This document shows positions 54,424-62,521 of a stretch of DNA of 64,000 bases, in pieces; the stretch's first letter is position 1, and each line of letters starts with the position of its first letter. The notes beneath the pieces are model-generated. The model searched no databases and was not told the DNA's origin. It saw only the letters and a program-made list of their open reading frames with translations. The stretch covers positions 186,001-250,000 of the forward strand of contig NZ_FQZK01000005.1 in assembly GCF_900141985.1 (NCBI RefSeq), written 5' to 3'. A program made the translations under genes and the position numbers. The DNA comes from Nocardiopsis flavescens. Lineage in GTDB: Bacteria; Actinomycetota; Actinomycetes; Streptosporangiales; Streptosporangiaceae.

Positions 54424-54850
54424 GCGTGTCCGGGCTCGGCGACACGGCGCCCCGGCATCCCCCTCCGCGATCCGTTCGGCGTCGCCCGCTCCGTTTCGCC
54501 CCGCCCCGGCTCGGTCCGGCGCCCGGGCGGGGGCGTGACGCCACGTCACGTGTCGGACACCGGAAATGTCATCCCGCGCCGGTGACGCGGCGCCACTGCC
54601 GCCCGGGGGCCGCCCGCGCTGGAATGGGCACAGGCCCGGGAGACCACGGGCGGGGCGCCCGACACGACGCTGTCCGCGCAGGTCCGCGGCTTCCCCGGGC
54701 TCCGGTGGAACGCTCGTTGCGAACGGGGAGGACTCCATGGACGGTGCCACCGTCCCGCGCCGCGGCACCGTCCACGGGGTTCACGGCCTCCGCGGCGCCC
54801 ACCCCCCGACGGCCCCCGCCGGACCGACCGAGCCAGAGGAGAACACCGCC
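54424..54850. other. Upstream region of the CPBP gene with a start-codon hairpin
   Basis: The region contains a moderately A/T-richer patch near 54540-54580. At 54725-54739 GGGGAGG is followed by an in-frame ATG (54737), 38 codons ahead of the ATG used here. An 11-bp perfect stem, TGGACGGTGCC (54738-54748) with GGCACCGTCCA (54764-54774), overlaps that upstream ATG. Confidence 0.5.
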
Positions 54851-55573
54851 ATGTCCAACGCCCGCTCCGACCGGCCCCGGCGGCCCGCGCCGCCCGGAGC
54901 CGCCCCCCAGCGCCCCGGCTGGCCCGAGGTCATCGCCGGCCTGGCCGCCGGTGCCGCCGCCGTGGTCTCGCTCGTGCTCATCCCGTCCGAGCCCCTGGGC
55001 CCGGTGGCGTTCGGCGTCCTCGTGGCCTCCTGGTCGGGCGTCACCGGCCTCTTCGGCTTCGCGGTGGCCGCGGTGCTGCGCATCCGCTCACTGGCAGCCT
55101 TCAACGTCCGCCGCACCACTGGGCGCTGGATGCTGCTCGGCGCCCTCTGGGGCCTGGTCGCGCTGGTCGTCAAGGGCGCGGTGATCCTGGCCGTCACCAC
55201 CCTGACCGGGTACGCCGAGGACCCGCAGGGCATGTACTACGACGCCGCGGGCGGCGGGGCGGTCGCCTTCGTCCTGACCGTCCTGTTCCTGGCGGTGCTG
55301 ACGCCGATCGGCGAGGAGTTCCTCTTCCGCGGGGTCGTCGCCACCTCCCTGTACCGCTACGGACCGGTCATCGGCGCCCTGGGCAGTTCGGCGATCTTCG
55401 CCGTCTTCCACGGTGTCAACATCATCCTGCCCGCGGCATTCGTGGTGGGCCTGATCGCCGCCGAGGTGATGCGCCGCAGCGGTTCCATCTGGCCCGCCGT
55501 GGCCGTCCACGCGGTCAACAACGCGGCGCTGCCGCTGCTGGTGCTCTTCACCGGGTTCAGCGGCCCGGCCTGA
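54851..55573 (+). CDS. CPBP-family intramembrane metalloprotease
   Basis: I used the ATG at 54851 (GAGGAG upstream); an in-frame ATG at 54737 with a stronger site would add 38 residues. The 240-residue protein has about seven helices and the CPBP motifs PIGEEFLFRGVVAT (EExxxR), IFAVFHGVNI (FxxxH) and VHAVNNAALPLL (HxxxN). Family members include CAAX-prenyl proteases and bacteriocin-immunity proteins. It lies at the other end of the two-component/CPBP operon and faces it tail to tail. Confidence 0.87.
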   Translation: MSNARSDRPRRPAPPGAAPQRPGWPEVIAGLAAGAAAVVSLVLIPSEPLGPVAFGVLVASWSGVTGLFGFAVAAVLRIRSLAAFNVRRTTGRWMLLGALWGLVALVVKGAVILAVTTLTGYAEDPQGMYYDAAGGGAVAFVLTVLFLAVLTPIGEEFLFRGVVATSLYRYGPVIGALGSSAIFAVFHGVNIILPAAFVVGLIAAEVMRRSGSIWPAVAVHAVNNAALPLLVLFTGFSGPA

Positions 55574-55663
55574 CCGGGCCGCCCGTCCCGCCCGGGGGCC
55601 GGCCGCCGTGCCCCCCCGCGTGCGGACGGTGCCCGGGGCGGGGGCCGCGCGGGCCGGCCGCCG

Positions 55664-56269
55664 TCAGATCCAGCCGCGCTCGGCGGCGATGCGCGCGGCC
55701 TCGTGCCGGTTGGCCGCGCCGAGCTTGCCGATGACCGAGGCGAGGTGGTTGCGCACGGTCCCCCGGGACAGGGACACGCGCCGGGCGATCTCCTCGACCG
55801 GTGCCCCGTCGCGGGCCAGCGCCAGCACGTCGGACTCGCGCGGGCTCAGCGGCGAGTCCCCCGTGCTGATCGCCTCCGCGGCCAGCGCCGGGTCGACGTA
55901 CCGGCCGCCGCCCGCGACGTCGCGCACGACCTCGGCGAACGTGCGGGAGGAGACGGTCTTGGGCAGGAAGCCGCGCACCCCCGCCGCCAGCGCCGACTTC
56001 AGGTACCCCGGGCGGCCGTGCGAGGTCACGATGACGCAGCGGCAGTCGGGCAGTTCGACCGCCAGCCGCCGGGCCACCTCGATCCCGTCGGGGCCCGGCA
56101 GCTGGAGGTCGAGCAGGGCGACGTCGGGGCGCACCCGCAGGGCCGTGGCCAGGGCCTCCTCACCCGAGGCCGCGCGGCCGACGACCTCGAAGTCGTCCTC
56201 CAGGTCCAGCAGCCCGGCGACGGCGTCGCGGATGAGGTGTTCGTCGTCGGCGACGAGGATGCGGATCAT
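55664..56269 (-). CDS. NarL/DesR-type response regulator
   Basis: The 201-residue protein has a receiver domain (MIRILVADDEHLIRDAV, D54 in ALLDLQLPGP) and a LuxR HTH (LSPRESDVLALARDGAPVEEIARRVSLSRGTVRNHLASV). Its ATG overlaps the kinase stop by four bases (ATGA). It completes a CPBP-kinase-regulator operon. Confidence 0.94.
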   Translation of the reverse strand: MIRILVADDEHLIRDAVAGLLDLEDDFEVVGRAASGEEALATALRVRPDVALLDLQLPGPDGIEVARRLAVELPDCRCVIVTSHGRPGYLKSALAAGVRGFLPKTVSSRTFAEVVRDVAGGGRYVDPALAAEAISTGDSPLSPRESDVLALARDGAPVEEIARRVSLSRGTVRNHLASVIGKLGAANRHEAARIAAERGWI

Positions 56270-57441
56270 GCGGGGTCCTCCTCCGGGAGCGGGATCACGG
56301 CGTCGAGCAGGAACCGGTCTCCGTCGCGGCGCGCGGTGACGCTCCCGCCGAGCGCGCCGATCCGCTCCGACATGGAGTGCAGTCCCGTCCCCTGCACGGC
56401 GCCCGGGGCACCGGGGCCGACGCCGTCGTTCGTGATCGCCAGGCGCACCCGGCCCCGTCCGACCTCCGTCGTGAGCGAGACCCGGGTCGCCCGCGAGTGT
56501 CGCAGAAGGTTGGTGACCCCCTCGCGGACGACCCGTCCCAGGGCCTCGGCGTACTCCTCGGGAACCGGGTCGCCCGTCACCGCGCAGGCGATGCCCGCGG
56601 ACTCCAGCAGCGACCGCGCGCCCGCCACCTCGCCCTCCCAGGTGGTGCGCAGCTCGCCCCGCACCACCCGGCGGACCTCGGTGCCCGCCTCCTCCGTGAT
56701 CCGCCGGATCTCGCCCAGCTCGCGGCCGGCGGGAACGGCCCGGCCCCGGTCGACCAGCTCCGAGGCCAGCGCGCTCTTGACCGCGATGGTGGCCAGGGTC
56801 CGGCCGAACACGTCGTGCAGGTCGCGCGCGATGCGCAGGCGCTCGTTCGCCAGGGCGAGCGCGGCCCGGTCCTCCACCGCCGCCTGGAGTTCGCGCAGCA
56901 CCCACAGCGTCCACGCGCTCAGCCAGCACACCCACAGGGCGGCGCTCGCCACGGCCGAGCCGACCAGCAGCGGTCCGGGGTCCGAGGCCAGTGTGAGCAG
57001 GGCGGCGGCGGCGACCACCGCGCCGTTGAGCAGCAGGGCCCGCCGCATGTCCAGGGCGGGGGCGAAGCTCGCCGCGACCGCGCCGGCCGTCGTCGCCACC
57101 GTCAGGGTCATCGCCGGCGAGGGGAGCATCAGGGCCGTGGCGACCACGGCCGCCAGCACGGCCGCCCACCCCGCGACGAGGGCGGGGCGCAGCGGCCTGA
57201 CCCGGCCGACGACGGTGTCGATGCTCCGGTTGACGATGACGATGTTGCCGGCGCTGAGGAGGAGGGAGAGGAAGGTCGCCGCGGCCGGCAGGGCCAGGTC
57301 CGCGCCGGACGACCACTCCGACCACCGGGTGCTCCCGAGGAGGGTGGTGGTCGGGATCGTGACGGTGGCGTACGAGGACCAGCGCACGTAGGCCTCCAAC
57401 CTGCGTGCGCCGGTCATCACCCAGTCGCTCATGCCCTTCAT
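56266..57441 (-). CDS. Sensor histidine kinase (HisKA_3/DesK-like)
   Basis: The ATG at 57441 is favoured because it overlaps the upstream CPBP stop (ATGA); 391 residues. Five or so membrane helices (residues about 20-180) without a sensor loop, the motif RLRIARDLHDVFGRTLATIAVKSAL, and an ATPase domain with VREGVTNLLRHSRAT and GTGLHSMSERIGALGG. It resembles DesK-like kinases that sense membrane state or membrane-acting compounds. Confidence 0.93.
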   Translation of the reverse strand: MKGMSDWVMTGARRLEAYVRWSSYATVTIPTTTLLGSTRWSEWSSGADLALPAAATFLSLLLSAGNIVIVNRSIDTVVGRVRPLRPALVAGWAAVLAAVVATALMLPSPAMTLTVATTAGAVAASFAPALDMRRALLLNGAVVAAAALLTLASDPGPLLVGSAVASAALWVCWLSAWTLWVLRELQAAVEDRAALALANERLRIARDLHDVFGRTLATIAVKSALASELVDRGRAVPAGRELGEIRRITEEAGTEVRRVVRGELRTTWEGEVAGARSLLESAGIACAVTGDPVPEEYAEALGRVVREGVTNLLRHSRATRVSLTTEVGRGRVRLAITNDGVGPGAPGAVQGTGLHSMSERIGALGGSVTARRDGDRFLLDAVIPLPEEDPA

Positions 57442-58490
57442 TGTGCCGTCGGGAACCGATCGGTCGGCGCGCCGGCGGGGGTCGTGGCCGGTCCCGACCG
57501 CCGGGTGCCCAGCCACACCGCCGCCGCGATGACGAGGACGGTGGCGCTGGGGATGAGCAGGGTGGGCGACCCGGTGCCCGCCGACCGCTCCAGCCCGGCG
57601 TTCTGGTCGGCGTGCAGGACGGTGAGGATCAGGAAGGTGAGCGTGTTGTTCAGGGCGTGGATGACGGACGCGACCTCCAGGCCGCCGGTGCGCCAGGTGA
57701 TCAGGGCCAGGGCGACGGCGAGCGAGAAGCACCAGACGTTGAACCACAGGTCGGCCGAGAGGTGGACGAGCGTGAACACCACGCTGGAGACGAGGACGCC
57801 CAGGAACAGGGCCGTGCGCGGTCCCCGGCCCCAGCTCCCGGCGACCCGGAAGACGAGTCCGCGGAAGCCGTACTCCTCGCCCGCCGACTGCAGGGGTGCC
57901 AGTACGAGGGTGGAGGCGAACAGGCCGAGCAGGTAGCCCGCCGACTGCTGGGCCTGCTCGTAGGGCAGGAACTGGATGCCGACCAGCGACAGCAGCAGCC
58001 AGAGCGGGCCGATGACCAGCAGCGCCCGGCCGAACACGTCGAACCGGAACCGCGACAGGACGGAGTGCAGCGAAGCCCCCCGCACCCCGTAGAGCCAGCG
58101 CTGGACGACCATGCTCCAGGGGATGAGCAGGGCCACCGAGAGCAGGTTGCCGATGTGGAACAGCACCGTGTACTCGGTGCCGCCGAACGTCGGGTTGGTG
58201 TGCCCCAGCGCGGAGTCGGCGAGGGCGGCCAGCACGGCGAGGACGATGTTGGAGGCGTACAGGCCGACCACCACCAGGGCGATCGCCAGGACGCCGCGCC
58301 CGATGCGGCGCTTCTCCCCGGCGAGCACGCGGTGGTACTCCGTGTCCGGCGGGACCGGCCGCGGTCCGCGGCGGCCCTGTTCCGGGGCTGCGGGCGGCCG
58401 GGGCGGTGCGGTCCGCGCCGCGCCGTGTGCGGGGGAGTCCGCCGGCCGCGGCGGCTGGTAGGGGAAGCGGTGGTCGTCGTCGGTGCTCAT
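57438..58490 (-). CDS. CPBP-family intramembrane metalloprotease (first gene of the kinase operon)
   Basis: The 350-residue protein has a Pro-rich cytoplasmic N-terminus (about 65 residues), about eight helices and CPBP motifs in LQSAGEEYGFRGLVFR (EExxxR), FTLVHLSADLWFN (FxxxH-like) and IHALNNTL (HxxxN). Transcription appears leaderless (TAGGTT box). Its stop overlaps the kinase start, so protease, kinase and regulator are probably made together; a regulated-proteolysis or antimicrobial-peptide-immunity role is inference. Confidence 0.88.
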   Translation of the reverse strand: MSTDDDHRFPYQPPRPADSPAHGAARTAPPRPPAAPEQGRRGPRPVPPDTEYHRVLAGEKRRIGRGVLAIALVVVGLYASNIVLAVLAALADSALGHTNPTFGGTEYTVLFHIGNLLSVALLIPWSMVVQRWLYGVRGASLHSVLSRFRFDVFGRALLVIGPLWLLLSLVGIQFLPYEQAQQSAGYLLGLFASTLVLAPLQSAGEEYGFRGLVFRVAGSWGRGPRTALFLGVLVSSVVFTLVHLSADLWFNVWCFSLAVALALITWRTGGLEVASVIHALNNTLTFLILTVLHADQNAGLERSAGTGSPTLLIPSATVLVIAAAVWLGTRRSGPATTPAGAPTDRFPTAQ

Positions 58491-58496
58491 ACTTTG

Positions 58497-58502
58497 AACC
58501 TA
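58497..58502 (-). promoter_or_regulatory. -10 box of the CPBP-kinase-regulator operon
   Basis: TAGGTT on the minus strand lies six bases ahead of the ATG at 58490. Confidence 0.5.
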
Positions 58503-58771
58503 GACAGCGTTCGGTCCGTTACCCAGTGTCACCGATCATGGATGCGTCCCCCGTTTCGCACGGGTCGGCCATGACCTATGTCATGGGTCGGCGCCGCGCC
58601 CCTGCTCCGGGGCCCGCCGCTCCCGTCCGGCCCGCCCGCGGCCGGTGCGCCGGGCCCCGCACGGGGTGATCCGCCCGGCCGCCGCGTGCGACCGTCCGCG
58701 CCTGGACGGCGACCGGCGCGCGGACCGGATCGGCGGCGCCGCGCGGGACGGACTCCCACCGCGCTCCGGCG

Positions 58772-59371
58772 TCAGCGGGCGGCGCGGCGCAGGCGGTACC
58801 ACCGCGGCGAGGTGCGGTTCATCGGCCAGCCCAGCCCCGCGGGGTCGGCGTCCTCGGCGGAGAGCGTCTCCCATCCGGGGAACGCGGCCTCGACCTCCTC
58901 CCGCGAGACGCCCTCGACGAGCCGCCGGTACCGGGAGGGGCCGAACGCGAGCATCAGCAGGACGGCCCCGGGCTCCGCCAGCTCGGTGACGCCCCGCCCC
59001 TCGGCCGCCCGCTGCTCCGGCCCCAGGCCCTGGAAGCAGCCGATGTCGAGGAAGAGGTCGAACGTCCCCAGCCCGGAGGCGCCCAGGTCGGTCACGTCCC
59101 CCACGACGTAGGCGACCTCCGCCGGGCCCTTCGCCCGGGCGGCCTCGACGGCCTCGGGGACCAGGTCCAGGCCCACGGTCTCCCAGCCGCGCCGGGCGGG
59201 CTCGGGGGTGAACTGCCCGCGCCCGCACCCCAGGTCCAGTGCCCGCCCCGGGCCGCCCGGCCGCTCCGCGGCCTCCCGGTCGAGCAGGCCGCCCAGCCGC
59301 TTCCCTCCCGCGGCGCCGTAGCGCTCCCACGGAGTGAACCCCAGCCGGTACATCCGCGCGTATTTCGTCAT
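58772..59371 (-). CDS. SAM-dependent methyltransferase (class I)
   Basis: The 199-residue protein has ALDLGCGRGQFTPEPARRGWETVGLDLVPEAVEAARAKG (motifs I and post-I) and a GTFDLFLDIGCFQGL segment. The N-terminal MTKYARMYRLGFTPWERY is conserved in a group of actinomycete methyltransferases. A TACCGT box six bases before the ATG suggests a leaderless transcript. Substrate unknown. Confidence 0.85.
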   Translation of the reverse strand: MTKYARMYRLGFTPWERYGAAGGKRLGGLLDREAAERPGGPGRALDLGCGRGQFTPEPARRGWETVGLDLVPEAVEAARAKGPAEVAYVVGDVTDLGASGLGTFDLFLDIGCFQGLGPEQRAAEGRGVTELAEPGAVLLMLAFGPSRYRRLVEGVSREEVEAAFPGWETLSAEDADPAGLGWPMNRTSPRWYRLRRAAR

Positions 59372-59732
59372 GGGTCCACGGTAGGACGGCCCCCCGGAGG
59401 GGCCCGGGCACCCCCTGCGCCGTGCCGCTCGCGGAGGAGCGGTCCGGACGGTCGGTGCGCCGGGGCCCGCGGACGGTCGCGGACACGCGGTCTTCCTCCC
59501 GCGCACGGGATCGTGTGGATGACCGTGCGGGGCGGCCGGGGGAGCGGCCCGCCGGGGGAACACGGCGGTGCTTCCCGGCGGTGCCCGGGGGCGGCACCGG
59601 TCACGGAAGGCGGACCGGGAGAGCGGCCCGCCGGGGGGCGCGGACGCCGGCGTCGCCCCGGCCCGCGCTCCTGCGGAGCCCGCCCGCGCCGGGGAGTGTC
59701 CGCCGGGGGCGCCCCGACCCGGCGGACCGGGC
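59372..59732. other. Gene-free spacer
   Basis: Beyond the methyltransferase promoter at 59378-59383 this 361-bp gap is G+C-rich and contains a repeated GCCCGCCGGGGG/GCGGCCCGCCGG motif at 59545-59560 and 59625-59637. I see no gene or terminator. Confidence 0.4.
59378..59383 (-). promoter_or_regulatory. -10 box of a leaderless promoter
   Basis: TACCGT on the minus strand lies six bases before the methyltransferase ATG at 59371. Confidence 0.5.
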
Positions 59733-60629
59733 TCACGAGGCGCGGAACAGCCCCGGCTCCACCTCGGCGACCCGCCCCTGCCCCACCAGCACCTCCAGGT
59801 GCTGTACGGCGGTCCTGCGCTCCACCGCGTCCACGTGCGGGCCCTCCACGTGCGGCCGGTACACCAGCCGGTGCGCGACGACGTCCTCCAGGGTCCGCGG
59901 CTCCGCGAGCAGGGCCAGCAGCTCCCCCTCCCGCCTGCGCACCACGCCGGCGTAGGCGTCGAGCCTGCGCCGGAACTCCCCGGCGCCCTCGACCACGCCC
60001 TTCTGGTGCGAGGTGCCGTACCACCGCGCGTCGATCTCCCGGCAGCGCCGCATCGAGGCCTCGAAGTCGGTGAGGCTGCTCCCGGTGTCGCCGTAGTAGG
60101 GGCCGAACCCCGTCAGGTCGACGTCCGCCACGAACAGGAACCCGTCCGGCTCGATGAGGAGGCCGCAGTGGCCCGGCGTGTGGCCGGGCAGGTGCACCAC
60201 CGTCGCGGTGCACCCCCCGAGGTCGAACACGGCGCCGTCCTCGAACCCCGAGGCGTCCGGCCGACCGTGCATCCGGAACCGGTCCCGCACCTTCGCCGTG
60301 GTGGCCTCGGCCGCCTCGGGGGCCAGCCCCAGGGCGGAGACCAGGGCCTCGGGTGAGCGCAGCCCCTCCAGGTCGCGCGCGTGGACGCGGACCGGGGCGT
60401 CGTAGCCGCCCAGGCCCGCGACATGGTCCTCGTGCGCGTGGCTGACCACGACCAGGTCCGCGGCCGGAGGGTCGTCCAGCAGCGACAGCGACGGGTCGAC
60501 GACCAGCGCGGCCTCCGTGCCGCGCACGAGCAGCGAGTTGGCGTAGGGGTAGGCGCCCCGGTCGGCGCCGACGAGCACGCCGACCCGGCCGTACTCCACC
60601 GCCGTGTACCCCGTTGTGTGCGCGTCCAT
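59733..60629 (-). CDS. Metallo-beta-lactamase-fold hydrolase
   Basis: The 298-residue protein has the zinc motif VVVSHAHEDHVAGLGG (HxHxDH), HLPGHTPGHCGLL with the next His and FVADVDLTGFGPYYGD with the bridging Asp. The C-terminal helical domain (VVRRREGELLALLAEPRTLEDVV) resembles the C-terminal winged-helix of the LACTB2-like group. Substrate (thioester, lactone or RNA) is not determined. Confidence 0.9.
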   Translation of the reverse strand: MDAHTTGYTAVEYGRVGVLVGADRGAYPYANSLLVRGTEAALVVDPSLSLLDDPPAADLVVVSHAHEDHVAGLGGYDAPVRVHARDLEGLRSPEALVSALGLAPEAAEATTAKVRDRFRMHGRPDASGFEDGAVFDLGGCTATVVHLPGHTPGHCGLLIEPDGFLFVADVDLTGFGPYYGDTGSSLTDFEASMRRCREIDARWYGTSHQKGVVEGAGEFRRRLDAYAGVVRRREGELLALLAEPRTLEDVVAHRLVYRPHVEGPHVDAVERRTAVQHLEVLVGQGRVAEVEPGLFRAS

Positions 60630-61065
60630 CGCTTCCGCCCTCCGCGGTCCGGCTCCGACAGCCCCGTCGACCGGTCCGGGGCCCGCGGGCCGCCGGACGG
60701 CCCCGCCGTCCCGGGACAGACCCTAGGGCGGCCCCGCCGGGCTCCACAACGGCGGTGTCCGCGAGGGCGCGGGACACGCCCCGGGGCGGGCCGGCCTCCT
60801 GGCCTCCCGCCGGGGCCGTGCCACGGGCCTTGGGGCGGGGCCGGGCGTGGGAGGGGACCGACACCTGCTTCCGCCGCCCCGGGGAGGAACCGCGCGCCGG
60901 GGGCGGGCGGTCCCGCCGCGGACAGCCCCGCCGAGGCCTCCCCGGTCGGGCCCCGACCGGAAGCCCCCTCCCGTGGCGCGGTTGAGGCGACCGCGGCGGT
61001 TCCAGGGGCCGGCCGGTTCCGGCCGCCGTGCCCGCCGAACCCCCTCCCGGGTGCACGGCACCGCT
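60630..61065. other. Gene-free spacer
   Basis: The 436-bp gap is extremely G+C-rich with several open frames that lack ribosome sites and domains. I find nothing convincing here. Confidence 0.4.
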
Positions 61066-61485
61066 TCACGGCCGCGGCCCGTCCCGGCCGCCGTTCGCGC
61101 GGAAGTCGAAGAACCTCAGTCCGCCGACAACGGCCCCGTCCGCGATCTCCCGCGGGGTCCAGGGGTGGTCGGAGTAGTCGTCCACGGCCACGCCCCCGCC
61201 GCGCAGGAGCAGCGCCGCCATGCGGTGGACCTCGGCGGTGCCGTCGACGCGCCCGGACACGTCCACCTGGAGCCCCCACGACGGGTGGTACCCCAGCGCC
61301 GCGTCGAGGGCCGCCACGGCCCCGGGCTCCCAGTCGGTGAAGAGGTGGTCGGTCCCCTCGACCTCCAGCTCGATGTAGAGGCACCCCTCCATGACCCACG
61401 GAAGGCGCCGCCCGGGCAGGTGCCGGTCGAGCGTCCCGACGGTCTCGTCCAGTCCGGCGGCCGGGAACACGAACACGGTGCGCAT
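61066..61485 (-). CDS. Small hypothetical protein
   Basis: The 139-residue protein begins MRTVFVFPAAGLDETV and has alternating strands and helices (LPWVMEGCLYIELEVEG, LGYHPSWGLQVDVSGRVDG, GGLRFFDFRANG). It looks like a small cytoplasmic alpha/beta protein, without signal peptide or membrane helix. I do not recognise the family. A TACACT box (61492-61497) six bases before the ATG indicates a leaderless transcript. Confidence 0.65.
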   Translation of the reverse strand: MRTVFVFPAAGLDETVGTLDRHLPGRRLPWVMEGCLYIELEVEGTDHLFTDWEPGAVAALDAALGYHPSWGLQVDVSGRVDGTAEVHRMAALLLRGGGVAVDDYSDHPWTPREIADGAVVGGLRFFDFRANGGRDGPRP

Positions 61486-61491
61486 GGCCGG

Positions 61492-61497
61492 AGTGTA
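61492..61497 (-). promoter_or_regulatory. -10 box of a leaderless promoter
   Basis: TACACT on the minus strand lies six bases before the small protein's ATG at 61485. Confidence 0.5.
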
Positions 61498-61528
61498 GAA
61501 CGGCCCGGTCCGGCCGTCCCAACGCGCG

Positions 61529-61560
61529 CGGCGCCGGCCCGTCGGTACGGGCCGGCGCCG
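61529..61560 (-). terminator. Terminator hairpin after the snapalysin gene
   Basis: A perfect 14-bp stem (61529-61542 with 61547-61560) and a CGGT loop lie 44 bp behind the snapalysin stop. Confidence 0.75.
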
Positions 61561-61604
61561 TGGGAGGCGGCGGGGCCGGGGGCGGGGGCGCCCGCCCGGC
61601 CCGG

Positions 61605-62180
61605 TCAGAAGCGGTCGACCAGGATCCGTCCGTCGGCCTCGCGCTGTCCGGCCAGGCCGGTGCCGTAGTTGGCCTCGACCCGCGAGCGCTCGGAGGCGTT
61701 GGGGGCGCGGACGGTGCAGTTCACGCCGCCGGTGGAGCCCGACATCAGCGAGGAGCAGGGGCCGGGCTTGACGTCGGGCAGCCCCAGGCTGTGGCCGAGC
61801 TCGTGGGCGGCGATGCGCACCGCGTCGTAGCCCTCCGCGGTGCCCTGGCGGCCCATCCAGACGGTGACCTGCCCGCCCGGCCGCACCGGGCCCAGGTGGG
61901 CGCGGGGCCAGCCGTCGTCGGCGATGACGCGGATCTCGGCGCGCCGCCCGGAGGGGGCGGGCTCCAGGCGGACGTTGGAGACGCTGGAGTTCCAGATGTC
62001 CACGGCCGCGGCGACGGCGGAGGTGTACTCCGCGGCCTGGCCGGAGTCGTAGTACAGGACGGTCTGGCGCAGCGGCCGGTCCTGTTCCGCGGGCGCGGCG
62101 GCGGCCGGGGCGGCGCCGACCAGCGTCAGGGCCAGCGCGCTCAGCGCGACCAGCAGGGGGGTGAGGAGACGTCTCAGCAT
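61605..62180 (-). CDS. snpA: Snapalysin family zinc protease (M7), secreted
   Basis: The ATG at 62180 has GGGAG upstream; 191 residues with a signal peptide ending in GAAPAAAA. The catalytic motif AAHELGHSLGLPD (HExxHxxGxxD) and the following SSLMSG Met-turn identify the M7 family of small Streptomyces secreted neutral proteases. In Streptomyces snpA is activated by a divergent LysR regulator; none is visible here. Confidence 0.93.
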   Translation of the reverse strand: MLRRLLTPLLVALSALALTLVGAAPAAAAPAEQDRPLRQTVLYYDSGQAAEYTSAVAAAVDIWNSSVSNVRLEPAPSGRRAEIRVIADDGWPRAHLGPVRPGGQVTVWMGRQGTAEGYDAVRIAAHELGHSLGLPDVKPGPCSSLMSGSTGGVNCTVRAPNASERSRVEANYGTGLAGQREADGRILVDRF

Positions 62181-62521
62181 GCGGGGGCTCCCGGGGGTAG
62201 GGGTGCTGATGCCAGTGGTGACCCGGTGGGGTCGGCCCGATGCTATGCGTAGTGGCGTAGCGCCACAAGACGTGCACAACGACTAAATCCGGCTCAGTCC
62301 GGCGGCCCGGGACCGGCGCTCGGGGAGCATCCGTACCCGCCCGCGCCCCGGCCCGGGGGATGCCCGCACCCGTCCGCGGACCCCGCGACGCCCCGGGGGC
62401 GCGGGGCGCTCCGGTGCGTCGCGGGGGCGCGGGGACACTCCCGGACGACCGGTCGCGTTCGGTGGACCCCCGCCCCGGCGGAGCCGGGCGCGGGGGCACG
62501 CCCCCGCGCCCGGAGCGGGAC
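62181..62521. other. Spacer between snapalysin and the sugar-acid dehydratase gene
   Basis: The snapalysin promoter with its palindrome is at 62240-62268. From there to 62521 the DNA is G+C-rich and gene-free, with no clear terminator for the sugar-acid operon. Confidence 0.4.
62240..62268 (-). promoter_or_regulatory. Snapalysin promoter with internal inverted repeat
   Basis: On the minus strand TTGTGG (62263-62268) and TAGCAT (62240-62245) are 17 bp apart. A GTGGCG-TAG-CGCCAC inverted repeat (62252-62266) overlaps the -35 and spacer, a likely regulator site. Confidence 0.6.
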
